This document shows, in pieces, positions 9,414 through 18,183 of a stretch of DNA of 64,000 nt. The notes below the pieces were generated by a model. The model ran no database searches. It saw only the letters and a program-made list of their open reading frames with translations, and was not told the origin of the DNA. The stretch is from NCBI RefSeq assembly GCF_000377665.1, contig NZ_KB898646.1, positions 558,001 through 622,000 on the forward strand, given 5' to 3'. Numbering within the stretch: position 1 is the stretch's first letter; each line of letters begins with the position of its first letter. This DNA is from Vreelandella zhanjiangensis DSM 21076 (GTDB lineage: Bacteria > Pseudomonadota > Gammaproteobacteria > Pseudomonadales > Halomonadaceae). A program made the position numbers and the translations under genes.

Positions 9414-9614
9414 ATGAGCGACTGGAAACTGGCCGACTTCTCCGTCAACGTCTTGAGTCATGGTGGTTTTGTAGAGGGCAGGTACATAAATGAAGATAAG
9501 CAAGCGAACCTTTCGGTGTCATTTGAAACCCCTCGCGACCTTGAGGATATTACCGTTGCAGAACTGGTGCGGCGTTTAGATGAGGCGCGCGAAAACGCCC
9601 TTGCAGAAAACTAA
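9414..9614 (+). CDS. small conserved-looking protein, unknown function
   Basis: 66 residues from the ATG at 9414, supported by TGGAG 6 bases upstream; a TTG-initiated form from 9381 has no ribosome site. The sequence starts SDWKLADFSVNVLSHGGFVEGRYIN. It looks like a small beta-strand protein followed by one amphipathic helix (EDITVAELVRRLDEARENAL), with no signal peptide or membrane segment. I do not recognise the family. It may be a single-gene unit. Confidence 0.6.
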   Translation: MSDWKLADFSVNVLSHGGFVEGRYINEDKQANLSVSFETPRDLEDITVAELVRRLDEARENALAEN

Positions 9615-9761
9615 TTTGCACCAATTTTGAATCCAGCATAACCGTGTGTAAGCTACTTTCGTATAGGCCTGGTCTTGCCAGTTCGCTAGGTCACATCGAC
9701 TTAATACTTTGATCGCTCTACGATCATTTTTACCACAAGCGCTTAATGATTCAGGAGGGAT

Positions 9762-10163
9762 ATGCCCCCTTCATTACTTTTATTCCTGGCCGACACGATA
9801 TTAGTCGTTCATGTGCTGTTCGTTGTCTTTGTCGTCTTCGGGTTGCTGGCTATTTATGCGGGCTATTTTTTAAGGTGGCAGTGGGTGCGCAACAAAACGT
9901 TTCGTATCTTACATTTGTCCGCGATCGGGTATGTGGTGATGCAGTCCTGGTTGGGCGTCGTTTGCCCACTCACCACGTGGGAAATGGCCTTGAGAGCAGA
10001 GGCTGGTACAGCAACCTATGCTGGCTCTTTCATTCAGCACTGGTTGCAGCACCTGCTTTACTACACCGCTCCAGAGTGGGTATTCGTTGTAGTATATACG
10101 CTGTTCGGCAGCCTGGTAGCTGCCAGCTGGTTGGTTGTGCGGCCCAACCGACGCGTTCGCTGA
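9762..10163 (+). CDS. DUF2784 integral membrane protein
   Basis: 133 residues with about four hydrophobic segments. The pattern LLFLADTILVVHVLFVVFVV, then LRWQWVRNKTFRILHL, then SWLGVVCPLTTWE is that of the DUF2784 family, small inner-membrane proteins of unknown function. AGGAGG lies 3 bases before the ATG. It has no operon partners: 147 bases separate it from the upstream small gene and 191 from the downstream protease. Confidence 0.85.
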   Translation: MPPSLLLFLADTILVVHVLFVVFVVFGLLAIYAGYFLRWQWVRNKTFRILHLSAIGYVVMQSWLGVVCPLTTWEMALRAEAGTATYAGSFIQHWLQHLLYYTAPEWVFVVVYTLFGSLVAASWLVVRPNRRVR

Positions 10164-10354
10164 CACGCCTTCGGATGCTTATTTTGGCTTGGCTTTATTT
10201 CTGCTAACTCAACTTCCCCTGACTTTTTATTCTCGCTGTCGTTAACCACTTTTTGTTTGAACCGCCCTAACAGTTTGAAATCAATCTGGCGAAGATCAAT
10301 AGGTACGTTAAGCTGAAAACAATGGTTTAACGCTCAGCTGAAAAGGGGCCTGGG

Positions 10355-11668
10355 ATGGCTAAAAAACCTCAAGGTAGCAGCAGTACGTCTTCTGGCGAAC
10401 GCGGGGCAAATGCTTCGATTTCGTGTGGCACTGAAAAACTCTTGTTGGCAGCATTGGAGCGCGGAAGTTGCTGTCTTGAAACCGGGCGCTTTCTGATCAG
10501 TTATCGTGAAGGACGAGTGGAAGAGGGGATCAAGTCGCTCAAGGCTCAAAACTTTCGGGTGGCCGACGCGCGTGACTTTGCTGACCAAGCCGTCAGTTTG
10601 GAAGAAGCTGGTGATGCGGAGGCGATGGTGTTTCCGGAGCTTGGAGTTGCGCTGGTTGGCGGTGATGCCTTACAGCTGCATGGGATGAGTATTAAAGACC
10701 CTATCTCGGCGGATAGCCCCATAGAAATTATTGAGCCCGAGTATTTTGCCTTCTCGGAAAATTCAGAGTACCTACGCGGTTTTTTGCGCGCCGCAAGTAC
10801 GATTGCTCGTGATCTTGGCGCTGATTTTGACCTGGATGAAACCAAAGACAAGCTTGAGCCTGGCGAGCTTGAGGCGACATGGGGGGTGATTCAATGCAAC
10901 GTTTTACAGAGCCGATGGAGTGGGGCTGGCATTAAAGTGGCTGTGCTGGATACCGGCATGGATCTTGGCCATCCTGACTTTGTGGGCAGAGAGTTTATTA
11001 CCCGCTCATTCGCCGGTGAGCCGGTTCAGGATATCAATGGTCATGGTACGCACTGTATCGGCACGGCCTGTGGTCCCAAAATGCCTCTTGAAAGCGCGCC
11101 GCGCTACGGTATCGCATTCGATTCGCAGGTACTCGTTGGCAAGGTGCTCACCAACTCGGGTAGCAGTACAGGGGCGGGGGTGCTTGCCGGCATGAATTGG
11201 GCCATCGCCAATCGCTGCGAAGTCATCTCGATGTCGCTGGGTAGCCAAAGCCCCGTGCAAGCCGCCTACACCCACGCTGGTGCGGCGGCACTGCGTAAAG
11301 ACTGCCTGATTATTGCCGCTGCAGGAAACTCCTCTACCCACACCGGAGCGCCTGCCAACTCACCTACTATCATGTCGGTTGCATCGATCGACGCTAACTT
11401 GAAGCCCTCAAGCTTTTCTAACGCAGGCAAAATCGAAATTGCCGCGCCTGGGGGCGATATTTTTTCATCCTGGCCCCGGCCGGTACATCATAAAACGATT
11501 AGCGGAACCAGCATGGCGACGCCCCACGTTGCAGGCTGCGCCGCACTCTGGGCAGAGTCCGATGCCTCGCTGCGGGGTATGAAGCTCTGGCAGCGGTTAC
11601 TGGATTCTGCAAAGCCCTTACCGTCCTCCGATTCCCGCGTCGGGGCCGGGTTGGTACAAGCACCCTAA
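10355..11668 (+). CDS. subtilisin-like serine protease (S8 family) with N-terminal prodomain
   Basis: 437 residues. The catalytic triad is complete: Asp199 (VAVLDTGMD), His230 (NGHGTHCIGT) and Ser386 (SGTSMATPHVAG), with the oxyanion Asn at 325 (AAAGN). Residues 44-131 look like an I9-type propeptide (GRFLISYREG ... EPEYFAF). There is no signal peptide, so the enzyme is either cytoplasmic or exported without a classical leader. An AAGGGG ribosome site precedes the ATG. The stop is 13 bases before a second small gene that itself resembles a free propeptide, suggesting a protease/inhibitor-chaperone pair. Confidence 0.9.
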   Translation: MAKKPQGSSSTSSGERGANASISCGTEKLLLAALERGSCCLETGRFLISYREGRVEEGIKSLKAQNFRVADARDFADQAVSLEEAGDAEAMVFPELGVALVGGDALQLHGMSIKDPISADSPIEIIEPEYFAFSENSEYLRGFLRAASTIARDLGADFDLDETKDKLEPGELEATWGVIQCNVLQSRWSGAGIKVAVLDTGMDLGHPDFVGREFITRSFAGEPVQDINGHGTHCIGTACGPKMPLESAPRYGIAFDSQVLVGKVLTNSGSSTGAGVLAGMNWAIANRCEVISMSLGSQSPVQAAYTHAGAAALRKDCLIIAAAGNSSTHTGAPANSPTIMSVASIDANLKPSSFSNAGKIEIAAPGGDIFSSWPRPVHHKTISGTSMATPHVAGCAALWAESDASLRGMKLWQRLLDSAKPLPSSDSRVGAGLVQAP

Positions 11669-11681
11669 ATGAGGATGATCA

Positions 11682-11921
11682 ATGCCGACGATAGCGCTTT
11701 GGATAATTACTATTTCTGAAGATCAATCGATCAATGAAATAGCCTCGCGCCTTAGCGATGAAGGGCTCACCATTAGAGATGTGCTTGAGGAGATTGGGTG
11801 CATTACCGGGTCGGCAGATGATGTTACTGCTGAGCGGCTTAAAAAGGTCAAAGGGGTGGTGGATATCGCTCCGGATATGCAACTCGATATAGGCCCACCC
11901 GGTGCTGATAGAACCTGGTAA
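11682..11921 (+). CDS. free-standing I9/propeptide-like small protein, probable partner or inhibitor of the adjacent subtilase
   Basis: 79 residues. The order beta-strand (IALWIITISED), helix (INEIASRLSDEGL), strand with the motif GCITGSADD, helix (TAERLKKVKGV), strand (VDIAPDMQLDI), then a Gly-Pro-Pro tail is the ferredoxin-like layout of subtilisin propeptides and I9-type inhibitors. Such short proteins next to S8 genes are sometimes labelled 'ketohydroxyglutarate aldolase', which I think is misleading. It begins 13 bases after the protease stop with its own GAGG site, so the two are cotranscribed. The inhibitor or folding role is inferred from fold pattern and context. Confidence 0.65.
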   Translation: MPTIALWIITISEDQSINEIASRLSDEGLTIRDVLEEIGCITGSADDVTAERLKKVKGVVDIAPDMQLDIGPPGADRTW

Positions 11922-12025
11922 TTGCTCAATGCTTATCTTGAAAGAAGCCGTGAAAGAAGCTCAGGTGCGTCGCATTGAAAGGCCATACCTATAATCGGCT
12001 GTTTCGTTTTCATTGGAGAAGTGTC

Positions 12026-12511
12026 ATGGCAACGCCAGCAAAGAATACGGTTTGTCTTTGGTACGATGGTGGCGCAGAAGACGCCGCGCGCTTTTATGCA
12101 GATACCTTTCCTGATTCGTTCGTCAGTGCTGTTCACCGCGCACCGGGAGACTTTCCATCCGGTAAGCAAGGGGATGTGTTAACCGTCGAGTTTACCGTGC
12201 TGAGCATTCCATGCCTTGGGCTTAACGGTGGGCCTGAATTTACCCATAGCGAGGCGTTTTCTTTTCAGGTCTCAACCAGTGATCAAGATGAAACGGATCG
12301 CTATTGGAACGCGATAGTGGGAAATGGCGGGCAGGAAAGCGCGTGCGGCTGGTGTAAAGACAAATGGGGATTGTCCTGGCAAATAACGCCTGCCGCGCTG
12401 ATTAACGCGATTACCGACCCGGACCCCGCCGCTGCAAAGCGCGCGTTTGAAGCGATGATGAAAATGCGGAAAATCGATATTGCCACCATCGAAGCGGCAC
12501 TTCACGGTTGA
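12026..12511 (+). CDS. VOC-superfamily protein (PhnB / '3-demethylubiquinone methyltransferase' domain)
   Basis: About 161 residues from the ATG at 12026, chosen because GGAG lies 8 bases upstream; an earlier ATG at 11975 lacks a site. LWYDGGAEDAARFYADTFPDS, FTVLSIPCLGLNGGP and the C-terminal WGLSWQITP mark the PhnB-like branch of the glyoxalase/VOC fold. The old methyltransferase name for this family is not reliable. Real activity is unknown. It is a single gene 104 bases after the propeptide-like gene. Confidence 0.85.
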   Translation: MATPAKNTVCLWYDGGAEDAARFYADTFPDSFVSAVHRAPGDFPSGKQGDVLTVEFTVLSIPCLGLNGGPEFTHSEAFSFQVSTSDQDETDRYWNAIVGNGGQESACGWCKDKWGLSWQITPAALINAITDPDPAAAKRAFEAMMKMRKIDIATIEAALHG

Positions 12512-12577
12512 AGTAGATCGTCGATATATTCGCAACAAGCTACCCAATAACAATGCGTTGAGTACAGGGTCAAAACA

Positions 12578-13102
12578 ATGGAGTTAGTTCGCACGATCGT
12601 TATTTCTGAATTTTCTGATTTTAATGACCTGAGTGAATTTATCATTGTTATCATTAGGTTGTTGATGGCTGCTTTACTCGGTGGCCTGTTAGGACTTGAG
12701 CGTGAGCAGAGTGGTAAATCGGCTGGAATACGTACCCATATGCTTGTGTGCATGGGGGCGGCGGTGTTTGTATTAATTCCGCAGCAAGCAGGCATTTCTG
12801 ATGCGGACATGAGCCGGGTCATTCAAGGGGTTGTTAGCGGAATTGGCTTTCTATGTGCGGGCAGTATTATCACCCGGAAGAACGACCTGTTTGCGACTGG
12901 GCTTACCACCGCGGCTGGCATCTGGTTTACGGCGGCAATAGGAGTCGCCGTTGGCTTCGGGCGTGAGCAAACGGCAGTTTTGTGTACATTGCTGGCTTGG
13001 GTAGTGCTTTACGTAGTGCCTTTCTTTTCGCGCTCAATAACCCATAAAAAGCATATACGCCCTAAACCGGGCGGAAATGGTTCTGATATTGAACGAGATT
13101 AA
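12578..13102 (+). CDS. MgtC/SapB-family membrane protein
   Basis: 174 residues. The conserved MgtC core is present: LLGGLLGLEREQSGKSAGIRT, then MLVCMGAAVFVLIPQ, VVSGIGFLCAGSII and GLTTAAGIWFTAAIGVAVG, within four or five membrane segments. The C-terminus is a short hydrophilic tail, without the ACT-like domain of Salmonella MgtC. The family is linked to survival at low magnesium and to ATP-synthase modulation in pathogens; in an environmental bacterium the role is open. An AGGG site precedes the ATG by 8 bases. Confidence 0.88.
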   Translation: MELVRTIVISEFSDFNDLSEFIIVIIRLLMAALLGGLLGLEREQSGKSAGIRTHMLVCMGAAVFVLIPQQAGISDADMSRVIQGVVSGIGFLCAGSIITRKNDLFATGLTTAAGIWFTAAIGVAVGFGREQTAVLCTLLAWVVLYVVPFFSRSITHKKHIRPKPGGNGSDIERD

Positions 13103-13275
13103 GTGGCCACCAAGTAGATAAGTAATATTCATAAGCATTATGACCAGCCATTATTCTTAATCCCGCCACTATTAATTATTGGGCATCCTGAGGCTTACCA
13201 TAAAGCTGAATTAGCAGTAGGCTTTTATTTCTAAATACAGGATAATTAATAATCATTGTTATTAAGGATCCTGAC

Positions 13276-14583
13276 ATGCCTGCTACTAAGACATTAATTT
13301 TAACTGCTGCTGGCGTTGTAGTACTCGGGGCAGGAGGATATCTAGGCGCCCAGGCGGTAGTGGGTAATGAGGTCGAGAAAGCGCTCACCAAAACCTTTGC
13401 GCAGCTGGATGATTCCGTTTCCTGGTACGCAAGCGATGTAACGATCGATAAATCGTTGTTCAAGACAACGGCGACGGCAACGATCGGTATGGAAGGTATT
13501 GAAAACGCCAACGCCCAAGTAATTCTGATGGTGGATCACGGCATTATCAATAGCCCGATTACCGGCACGATTCACCCCAATGAGCAGTTTCTACGCGGAG
13601 ATATCGACGTTGATCTGGTCGCTACTCGCAGCTCCGTCACGGGACAGCTGACGGCTGGTTCGTTAAGCGGTGTTGAGCTCGATGGTACTCTGCACGACTT
13701 GGTAGTGGATCTTGACCTTGAAGGTGAAGAGGTTTGGAAGGTAAACGGTCAGGCGCGTGAGATTGTCGTCAATAACGAGAATGACTCATTTCGGATTGTT
13801 TCGCCGCGCTTTGAAAACAACTCCCAGGAAGCGTCTAGTCTGATACATCAACGCCTGGAAATACCCAAAATTGAGTTTTTGGCGCAGGGCATCAATGTTT
13901 ATATGGATGGCGTTGAGCTAGAAGCCGAGTCTGAATCCGTGGGTGATAGCCAGATCGTCAATTCAGGCGGCCGTTTCAAGGTGGCCGATATTGGCGCCGA
14001 CGGCACCTCAATGGGTAGCCTGTCACTTGATATGGATGCCAAGAGCTGGGATATGCAAGCATTTCAAGCACTTCAGGAAGCCTATGCACCGCTGCAAGCC
14101 ATGCGTACAGAGTATGAAGAGACCGGCGTACGCGGCGATGAGCAGGAAGAGCGTGAACTGCTGATCCAGTCTATCGAAAGTGGCTATGATGTACTGATTG
14201 CGAGCCCCTCAATCGCGTTCCAGCCGCTGGAAGCACACGTTACGCTGCCTATGCTGGGTATCGATTTTAATCCCCGCATTACGGCGGATATCCGCTTTGA
14301 TGGTGAAGAACTTTCCAAGGAGGCGCTGTACAGCGCTTTATGGGATAACCGTTTGCCGTTACCCGATCAGCTTCAGGCATCGCAAGATAGGATGAGCACA
14401 CTGGAGGCACAAGAGTACCTTCAAAATCGCTTGAGCCTGGACATCAGCATAACCACGCCACCTCAGATGGTTCTTTCACTCATTCCCATGCCTTATGCCC
14501 TGTTAATCGATCCGGACTTCGAAGAGCAGACGCTGATCTGGCAAGACGGTACCCTGACTGTTAATGGTGAAGAGGTAATGTAA
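13276..14583 (+). CDS. DUF945 (YdgA-like) protein
   Basis: 435 residues with an N-terminal hydrophobic segment (LILTAAGVVVLGAGGYLGAQAVVG) that could be a signal anchor. The remainder is a long beta-rich acidic region, consistent with the DUF945/YdgA family of periplasmic or membrane-anchored proteins in gammaproteobacteria. No catalytic motif is visible. AAGGA precedes the ATG. A perfect 12-bp hairpin follows the stop. Confidence 0.75.
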   Translation: MPATKTLILTAAGVVVLGAGGYLGAQAVVGNEVEKALTKTFAQLDDSVSWYASDVTIDKSLFKTTATATIGMEGIENANAQVILMVDHGIINSPITGTIHPNEQFLRGDIDVDLVATRSSVTGQLTAGSLSGVELDGTLHDLVVDLDLEGEEVWKVNGQAREIVVNNENDSFRIVSPRFENNSQEASSLIHQRLEIPKIEFLAQGINVYMDGVELEAESESVGDSQIVNSGGRFKVADIGADGTSMGSLSLDMDAKSWDMQAFQALQEAYAPLQAMRTEYEETGVRGDEQEERELLIQSIESGYDVLIASPSIAFQPLEAHVTLPMLGIDFNPRITADIRFDGEELSKEALYSALWDNRLPLPDQLQASQDRMSTLEAQEYLQNRLSLDISITTPPQMVLSLIPMPYALLIDPDFEEQTLIWQDGTLTVNGEEVM

Positions 14584-14600
14584 ACAAGACTCGAATCATA

Positions 14601-14631
14601 AGCACTACGCCATATGGAGTGGCGTAGTGCT
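14601..14631 (+). terminator. probable terminator hairpin after the DUF945 gene
   Basis: AGCACTACGCCA (14601-14612) pairs perfectly with TGGCGTAGTGCT (14620-14631) around a 7-base loop, 17 bases after the stop. The following TAATTTGATG is only weakly T-rich, so termination efficiency is uncertain. Confidence 0.6.
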
Positions 14632-14715
14632 AATTTGATGACGCTGAAGCGCGGGTAAACAAGTCACACCAAGTAACCAGGAACGAGCCAATATATTCTA
14701 TTTAAAGGACTAAAT

Positions 14716-15414
14716 ATGCGTGTCATTGCCATCGTAAAGTATCTTACGCTTATTGTGGGTCTGGGACTTCTCATTGCCGCTTTCTATCTTTATCAAAGTT
14801 CAAGCAGTTTTCTTGATGGGGCCGTCACTACTGAAGGTACGGTAATTGAGCTTGTAAGATCCCGCTCAGAAGACTCGATTACTTACCGACCCGTTGTTCA
14901 ATTTACGTCCCAGAATAATTCAACCATAGAGTTTCTATCAACGACGGGGAGTAACCCGCCCAGCTATTCGCCAGGCCAGCGCGTTGAGGTTATGTACGAC
15001 CCGAGTAACCCAGTCGATGCCAAGCTTAAAAGCTTTTTTTCGTTATGGGGGGCGCCGCTTATCGTAGGCGGATTGGGAGCCTTATTTTTCCTAACGGGTA
15101 TCGCCGGCTTTTTTGTACCCGGATTGCATACGCGTAGTTATAAAGCATTGAAGGATAACGGGCTGCGTATCGATACCCAATATCAGGGCGTTGAGCGTAA
15201 TTCGGTACTTTCGGTCAATGGAAAACATCCTTATCAGGTGATAACGCAGTGGTTGAATCCCTCTACCATGCAAGTACATGTGTTTAAAAGCCAGAACATC
15301 TGGTTTGATCCCTCGCCTTATATCAATACGGATACGATTGCTGTCTTTATTGAGCAGAATGATCCCCAGAAATATCACATGGATATAGAGTTTTTACCTA
15401 AACTTGCCAAGTAA
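14716..15414 (+). CDS. DUF3592 membrane protein
   Basis: 232 residues. A first membrane segment (ILTLIVGLGLLIAAFYLYQ-like, residues 8-27) is followed by a DUF3592 soluble domain whose hallmarks are TEGTVIEL, YRPVVQFTSQN and SPGQRVEVMYDPSNP. A second membrane segment (IVGGLGALFFLTGIAGFFV) and a C-terminal domain that looks like a degenerate repeat of the same module come next. It lies 60 bases upstream of lemA and probably belongs to the same envelope-related cluster. Function unknown. Confidence 0.82.
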   Translation: MRVIAIVKYLTLIVGLGLLIAAFYLYQSSSSFLDGAVTTEGTVIELVRSRSEDSITYRPVVQFTSQNNSTIEFLSTTGSNPPSYSPGQRVEVMYDPSNPVDAKLKSFFSLWGAPLIVGGLGALFFLTGIAGFFVPGLHTRSYKALKDNGLRIDTQYQGVERNSVLSVNGKHPYQVITQWLNPSTMQVHVFKSQNIWFDPSPYINTDTIAVFIEQNDPQKYHMDIEFLPKLAK

Positions 15415-15474
15415 AGCCGTCAGGCCGTGATACGTTATCGTTTCTTTTTTTATTAACCACAGGAAGGCTCAATT

Positions 15475-16068
15475 ATGGTTTTAACTATCATTATCGTGGC
15501 GATAATAGCGGTGATCGCGTTCTACCTTATCGGTGTGTACAACCGACTTGTCTCACTACGAAACCGTTTTCAAAACGCCTTTGCTCAAATTGAAGTGCAG
15601 CTAAAGCGCCGTCACGACTTGATACCTAACCTGGTCGAAACCGCTAAAGGGTATCTCAGCCACGAACGCGAAACGTTGCAGTCGGTCATTGAGGCGCGCA
15701 ATTCAGCGGCGGCGGGGCTCAAAGCGGCGGCTGCCAACCCAGGGAGCGCCAAAGCGATGGCCGAACTGGGCGGGGCAGAAGGTGCGCTAAGCCAGGCGAT
15801 GGGCCGGCTTAATGTGGTGATGGAAGCTTATCCAGATCTCAAGGCATCTGAAAACATGCAGCAGCTTTCAGAAGAGCTTACCAGCACCGAAAACAAAGTA
15901 GCTTTTGCCCGTCAGGCGTTCAATGACTCTGTCATGCAATACAACACCTACCGCCAAAGCTTTCCCCCGGTGGCCGTGGCTGGCCTGTTGGGGCATGGCG
16001 AGGACGCTTCCTTCCTGGAATTCGAGGACAGCGCCCAGATTCAGTCAGCGCCTAAGATTTCATTTTGA
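15475..16068 (+). CDS. LemA-family protein
   Basis: 197 residues: one N-terminal membrane segment (LTIIIVAIIAVIAFYLIG), then the LemA signature YNRLVSLRNRFQNAFAQIEVQLKRRHDLIPNLVETAKGYL (only partly quoted here: NRFQNAFAQIEVQLKRRHDL) and a coiled, helical body ending FARQAFNDSVMQYNTYRQSFP. LemA proteins are membrane-anchored four-helix proteins usually linked to an M48 protease, as here (25 bases upstream of it). Confidence 0.93.
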   Translation: MVLTIIIVAIIAVIAFYLIGVYNRLVSLRNRFQNAFAQIEVQLKRRHDLIPNLVETAKGYLSHERETLQSVIEARNSAAAGLKAAAANPGSAKAMAELGGAEGALSQAMGRLNVVMEAYPDLKASENMQQLSEELTSTENKVAFARQAFNDSVMQYNTYRQSFPPVAVAGLLGHGEDASFLEFEDSAQIQSAPKISF

Positions 16069-16093
16069 GGTCTGCGTGAACCTACAGGGATAG

Positions 16094-18043
16094 ATGTGCA
16101 TGGATTTCTTTACGGCTCAGGATCATGCTCGGCGTAAAACCGGGCAGCTGGTTGTTTTATTGATAGCGGCGGTAATGACGTTGATAGCGGTTACCACCGT
16201 AGTGATCGCAATCGTCGTTCATTTCATGCGAGATGACAGGGGTAGCGTGACCGCGGATAACCTGTTGGCCGCGCTATCCCCAGAACTGGTAGCCGTGGTT
16301 GCGCTTGGCGTGGTGGCGTTAGTAGGTCTCGGCGGGCTTTTCAAGCGCTCTCAGCTGCGTCGCGGCGGCGGTAAAGTGGTGGCCGAGGCGCTGGGCGGAC
16401 GAGAAATCAACCCCGGTACCGAAAACGCTAACGAGCGCCGTATTCTCAACGTGGTGGAAGAGATGGCAATTGCCTCGGGCATGCCGGTGCCACCGGTTTA
16501 CCTGCTTCAGGAAGCCGGAATCAACGCCTTCGCCGCGGGATATGATACCAGCGATGCCGTGATCGGGATCACTCAGGGGGCGATCAATCACCTTAGCCGT
16601 GAGGAGCTACAAGGCGTGGTTGCCCATGAATTCAGCCACATCCTGCATGGCGATATGCGTTTGAATATGCGTTTGATCAGCGTACTTCACGGTGTGCTTC
16701 TGATCGGCCTGTTAGGCTATATCCTGCTGCGCAGTACGACGTCGCGTGGGCGATCCGTTCGGCGCAACAATTCAAATGGCAAAGGTGCTGTCGTCGTACT
16801 TGCCCTTGGCGTTGCCCTGGCCGTCATCGGCTATGCGGGCACGTTTTTTGGCAACTGGATCAAGGCAGCAGTTAGTCGCCAGCGAGAGTACCTGGCCGAT
16901 GCCTCTGCCGTTCAATACACGCGTAACCCCAACGGCATCGGCCAAGCGTTAATCAAGATAGGCTCCCATACACAGGGGGCCAGAATCGAGGCCTCCCAAG
17001 CGAGCGAATATAGCCACCTATTTTTTGGCCAGGGCATGAAGCTTGGTTTCACTCGTTTATTGGCAACCCATCCGCCCATAGGCAAACGCATCACACGCGT
17101 GATGCCAGGCTGGAACGGCGAGTTTAACGCATCGTTCAGTGCGCCTGCTGTTAGCGATGTGGCAAATGCTGGCGATAAGTCAGCGGTTGGTTTTGCAGAC
17201 ATTCCCTCCGTTCACTCCAGCGCAGCAACCATGACCGGTGCCTCGGCCCAGGCCGCAATTGCTTCCATGGGCCAGCCCGGCCCGCGCCATTTAGCTAATG
17301 CAAAAGCTACCCTTGATGCGCTACCGGCGCGGATCAGGCGGGCGACTCAGGATCCTTACGCAGTGCGCGCATTAATGTACGCGCTGTTGCTGAGCCAGGA
17401 TATTGAGGTGCGTAAGCAGCAGTTGGCATCACTTCAGCAGGTAGCCTTACCCGATGTGTATCGTGAAGTCATGAGTCATGCGGGTGAGGTATTAATGCTT
17501 AGAGACCCGCTTCGCCTGCCGCTCATGGAATTGGCGTTGCCTGCATTAAAAAATCTATCGGTGGATCAGGCCACGCATTTTCGCCAATGTATGGTAGGGC
17601 TGATCAATGCGGATAGTCAGGTTAGCCTGTTTGAATGGACCCTGTATCACTGGCTGGTTCATCATTTGGGCCTAGGCAAGAAAGATAGTGGTGCTGCTGT
17701 TCGTAAGCTGAGCGATCTACAGCCAGAGTGCCAGCTGCTGCTCAACGTGCTGGCCAGAGCAGGGCAGAGTGATCCTGACAAGGTAAACGCCGCGCTGGAT
17801 GCCGCTGAAAAAGAGCTGCCGTTTGCTTTAAGCGCAAAAAGCGAGGTCCCGGATATCAAGTCGCTGGGTCCCGCGGTAAGTCGCTTGCGCCGCTTACGGC
17901 CTCAGCAAAAGCCTGCTGTTCTGCAGGCCATGGCGCGCTGTATCGAGCATAGCGAGCAAATAAAACCCGCAGAGGCCGAGCTGTTTCGCGTCATCGCCGA
18001 TATGCTGGAATGCCCCATGCCGCCGCTATTGATTGAAGAGTGA
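16094..18043 (+). CDS. M48-family membrane zinc metalloprotease with long C-terminal extension
   Basis: 649 residues. Two N-terminal membrane segments, then the M48 catalytic core with the zinc-binding HEFSH (in VVAHEFSHILHGDMRLN), two more hydrophobic segments, and the third ligand region REYLADASAVQYTRNP. ATHPPIGKRI closes the HtpX-like domain near residue 335. The last 300 residues are mainly helical and not part of the usual protease domain. LemA immediately upstream indicates a membrane quality-control or envelope-stress pair. An AGGGA site precedes the ATG; a second in-frame ATG lies 6 bases on. Confidence 0.9.
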   Translation: MCMDFFTAQDHARRKTGQLVVLLIAAVMTLIAVTTVVIAIVVHFMRDDRGSVTADNLLAALSPELVAVVALGVVALVGLGGLFKRSQLRRGGGKVVAEALGGREINPGTENANERRILNVVEEMAIASGMPVPPVYLLQEAGINAFAAGYDTSDAVIGITQGAINHLSREELQGVVAHEFSHILHGDMRLNMRLISVLHGVLLIGLLGYILLRSTTSRGRSVRRNNSNGKGAVVVLALGVALAVIGYAGTFFGNWIKAAVSRQREYLADASAVQYTRNPNGIGQALIKIGSHTQGARIEASQASEYSHLFFGQGMKLGFTRLLATHPPIGKRITRVMPGWNGEFNASFSAPAVSDVANAGDKSAVGFADIPSVHSSAATMTGASAQAAIASMGQPGPRHLANAKATLDALPARIRRATQDPYAVRALMYALLLSQDIEVRKQQLASLQQVALPDVYREVMSHAGEVLMLRDPLRLPLMELALPALKNLSVDQATHFRQCMVGLINADSQVSLFEWTLYHWLVHHLGLGKKDSGAAVRKLSDLQPECQLLLNVLARAGQSDPDKVNAALDAAEKELPFALSAKSEVPDIKSLGPAVSRLRRLRPQQKPAVLQAMARCIEHSEQIKPAEAELFRVIADMLECPMPPLLIEE

Positions 18044-18082
18044 TTAACGAAGTATTGCTCTGTTCTTTTTTCAAAGTGTGAA

Positions 18083-18153
18083 AAGGTATATCTAAGCAAT
18101 ACCTTAAGGATTAGTGAAGGTGCGGATATCCATAAATTATGGTTTTCGCACCT
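18083..18153. repeat. two stem-loops between convergent genes
   Basis: AAGGTAT/ATACCTT (18083-18105) and AGGTGCG/CGCACCT (18118-18153, with an inner CCATAAATTATGG palindrome) lie between the M48 gene and the azoreductase gene. Both are likely terminators or processing signals; neither has a long T tract. Confidence 0.45.
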
Positions 18154-18183
18154 CCTTACGCGGCTTTTAAGGTAAGCGTGCCA

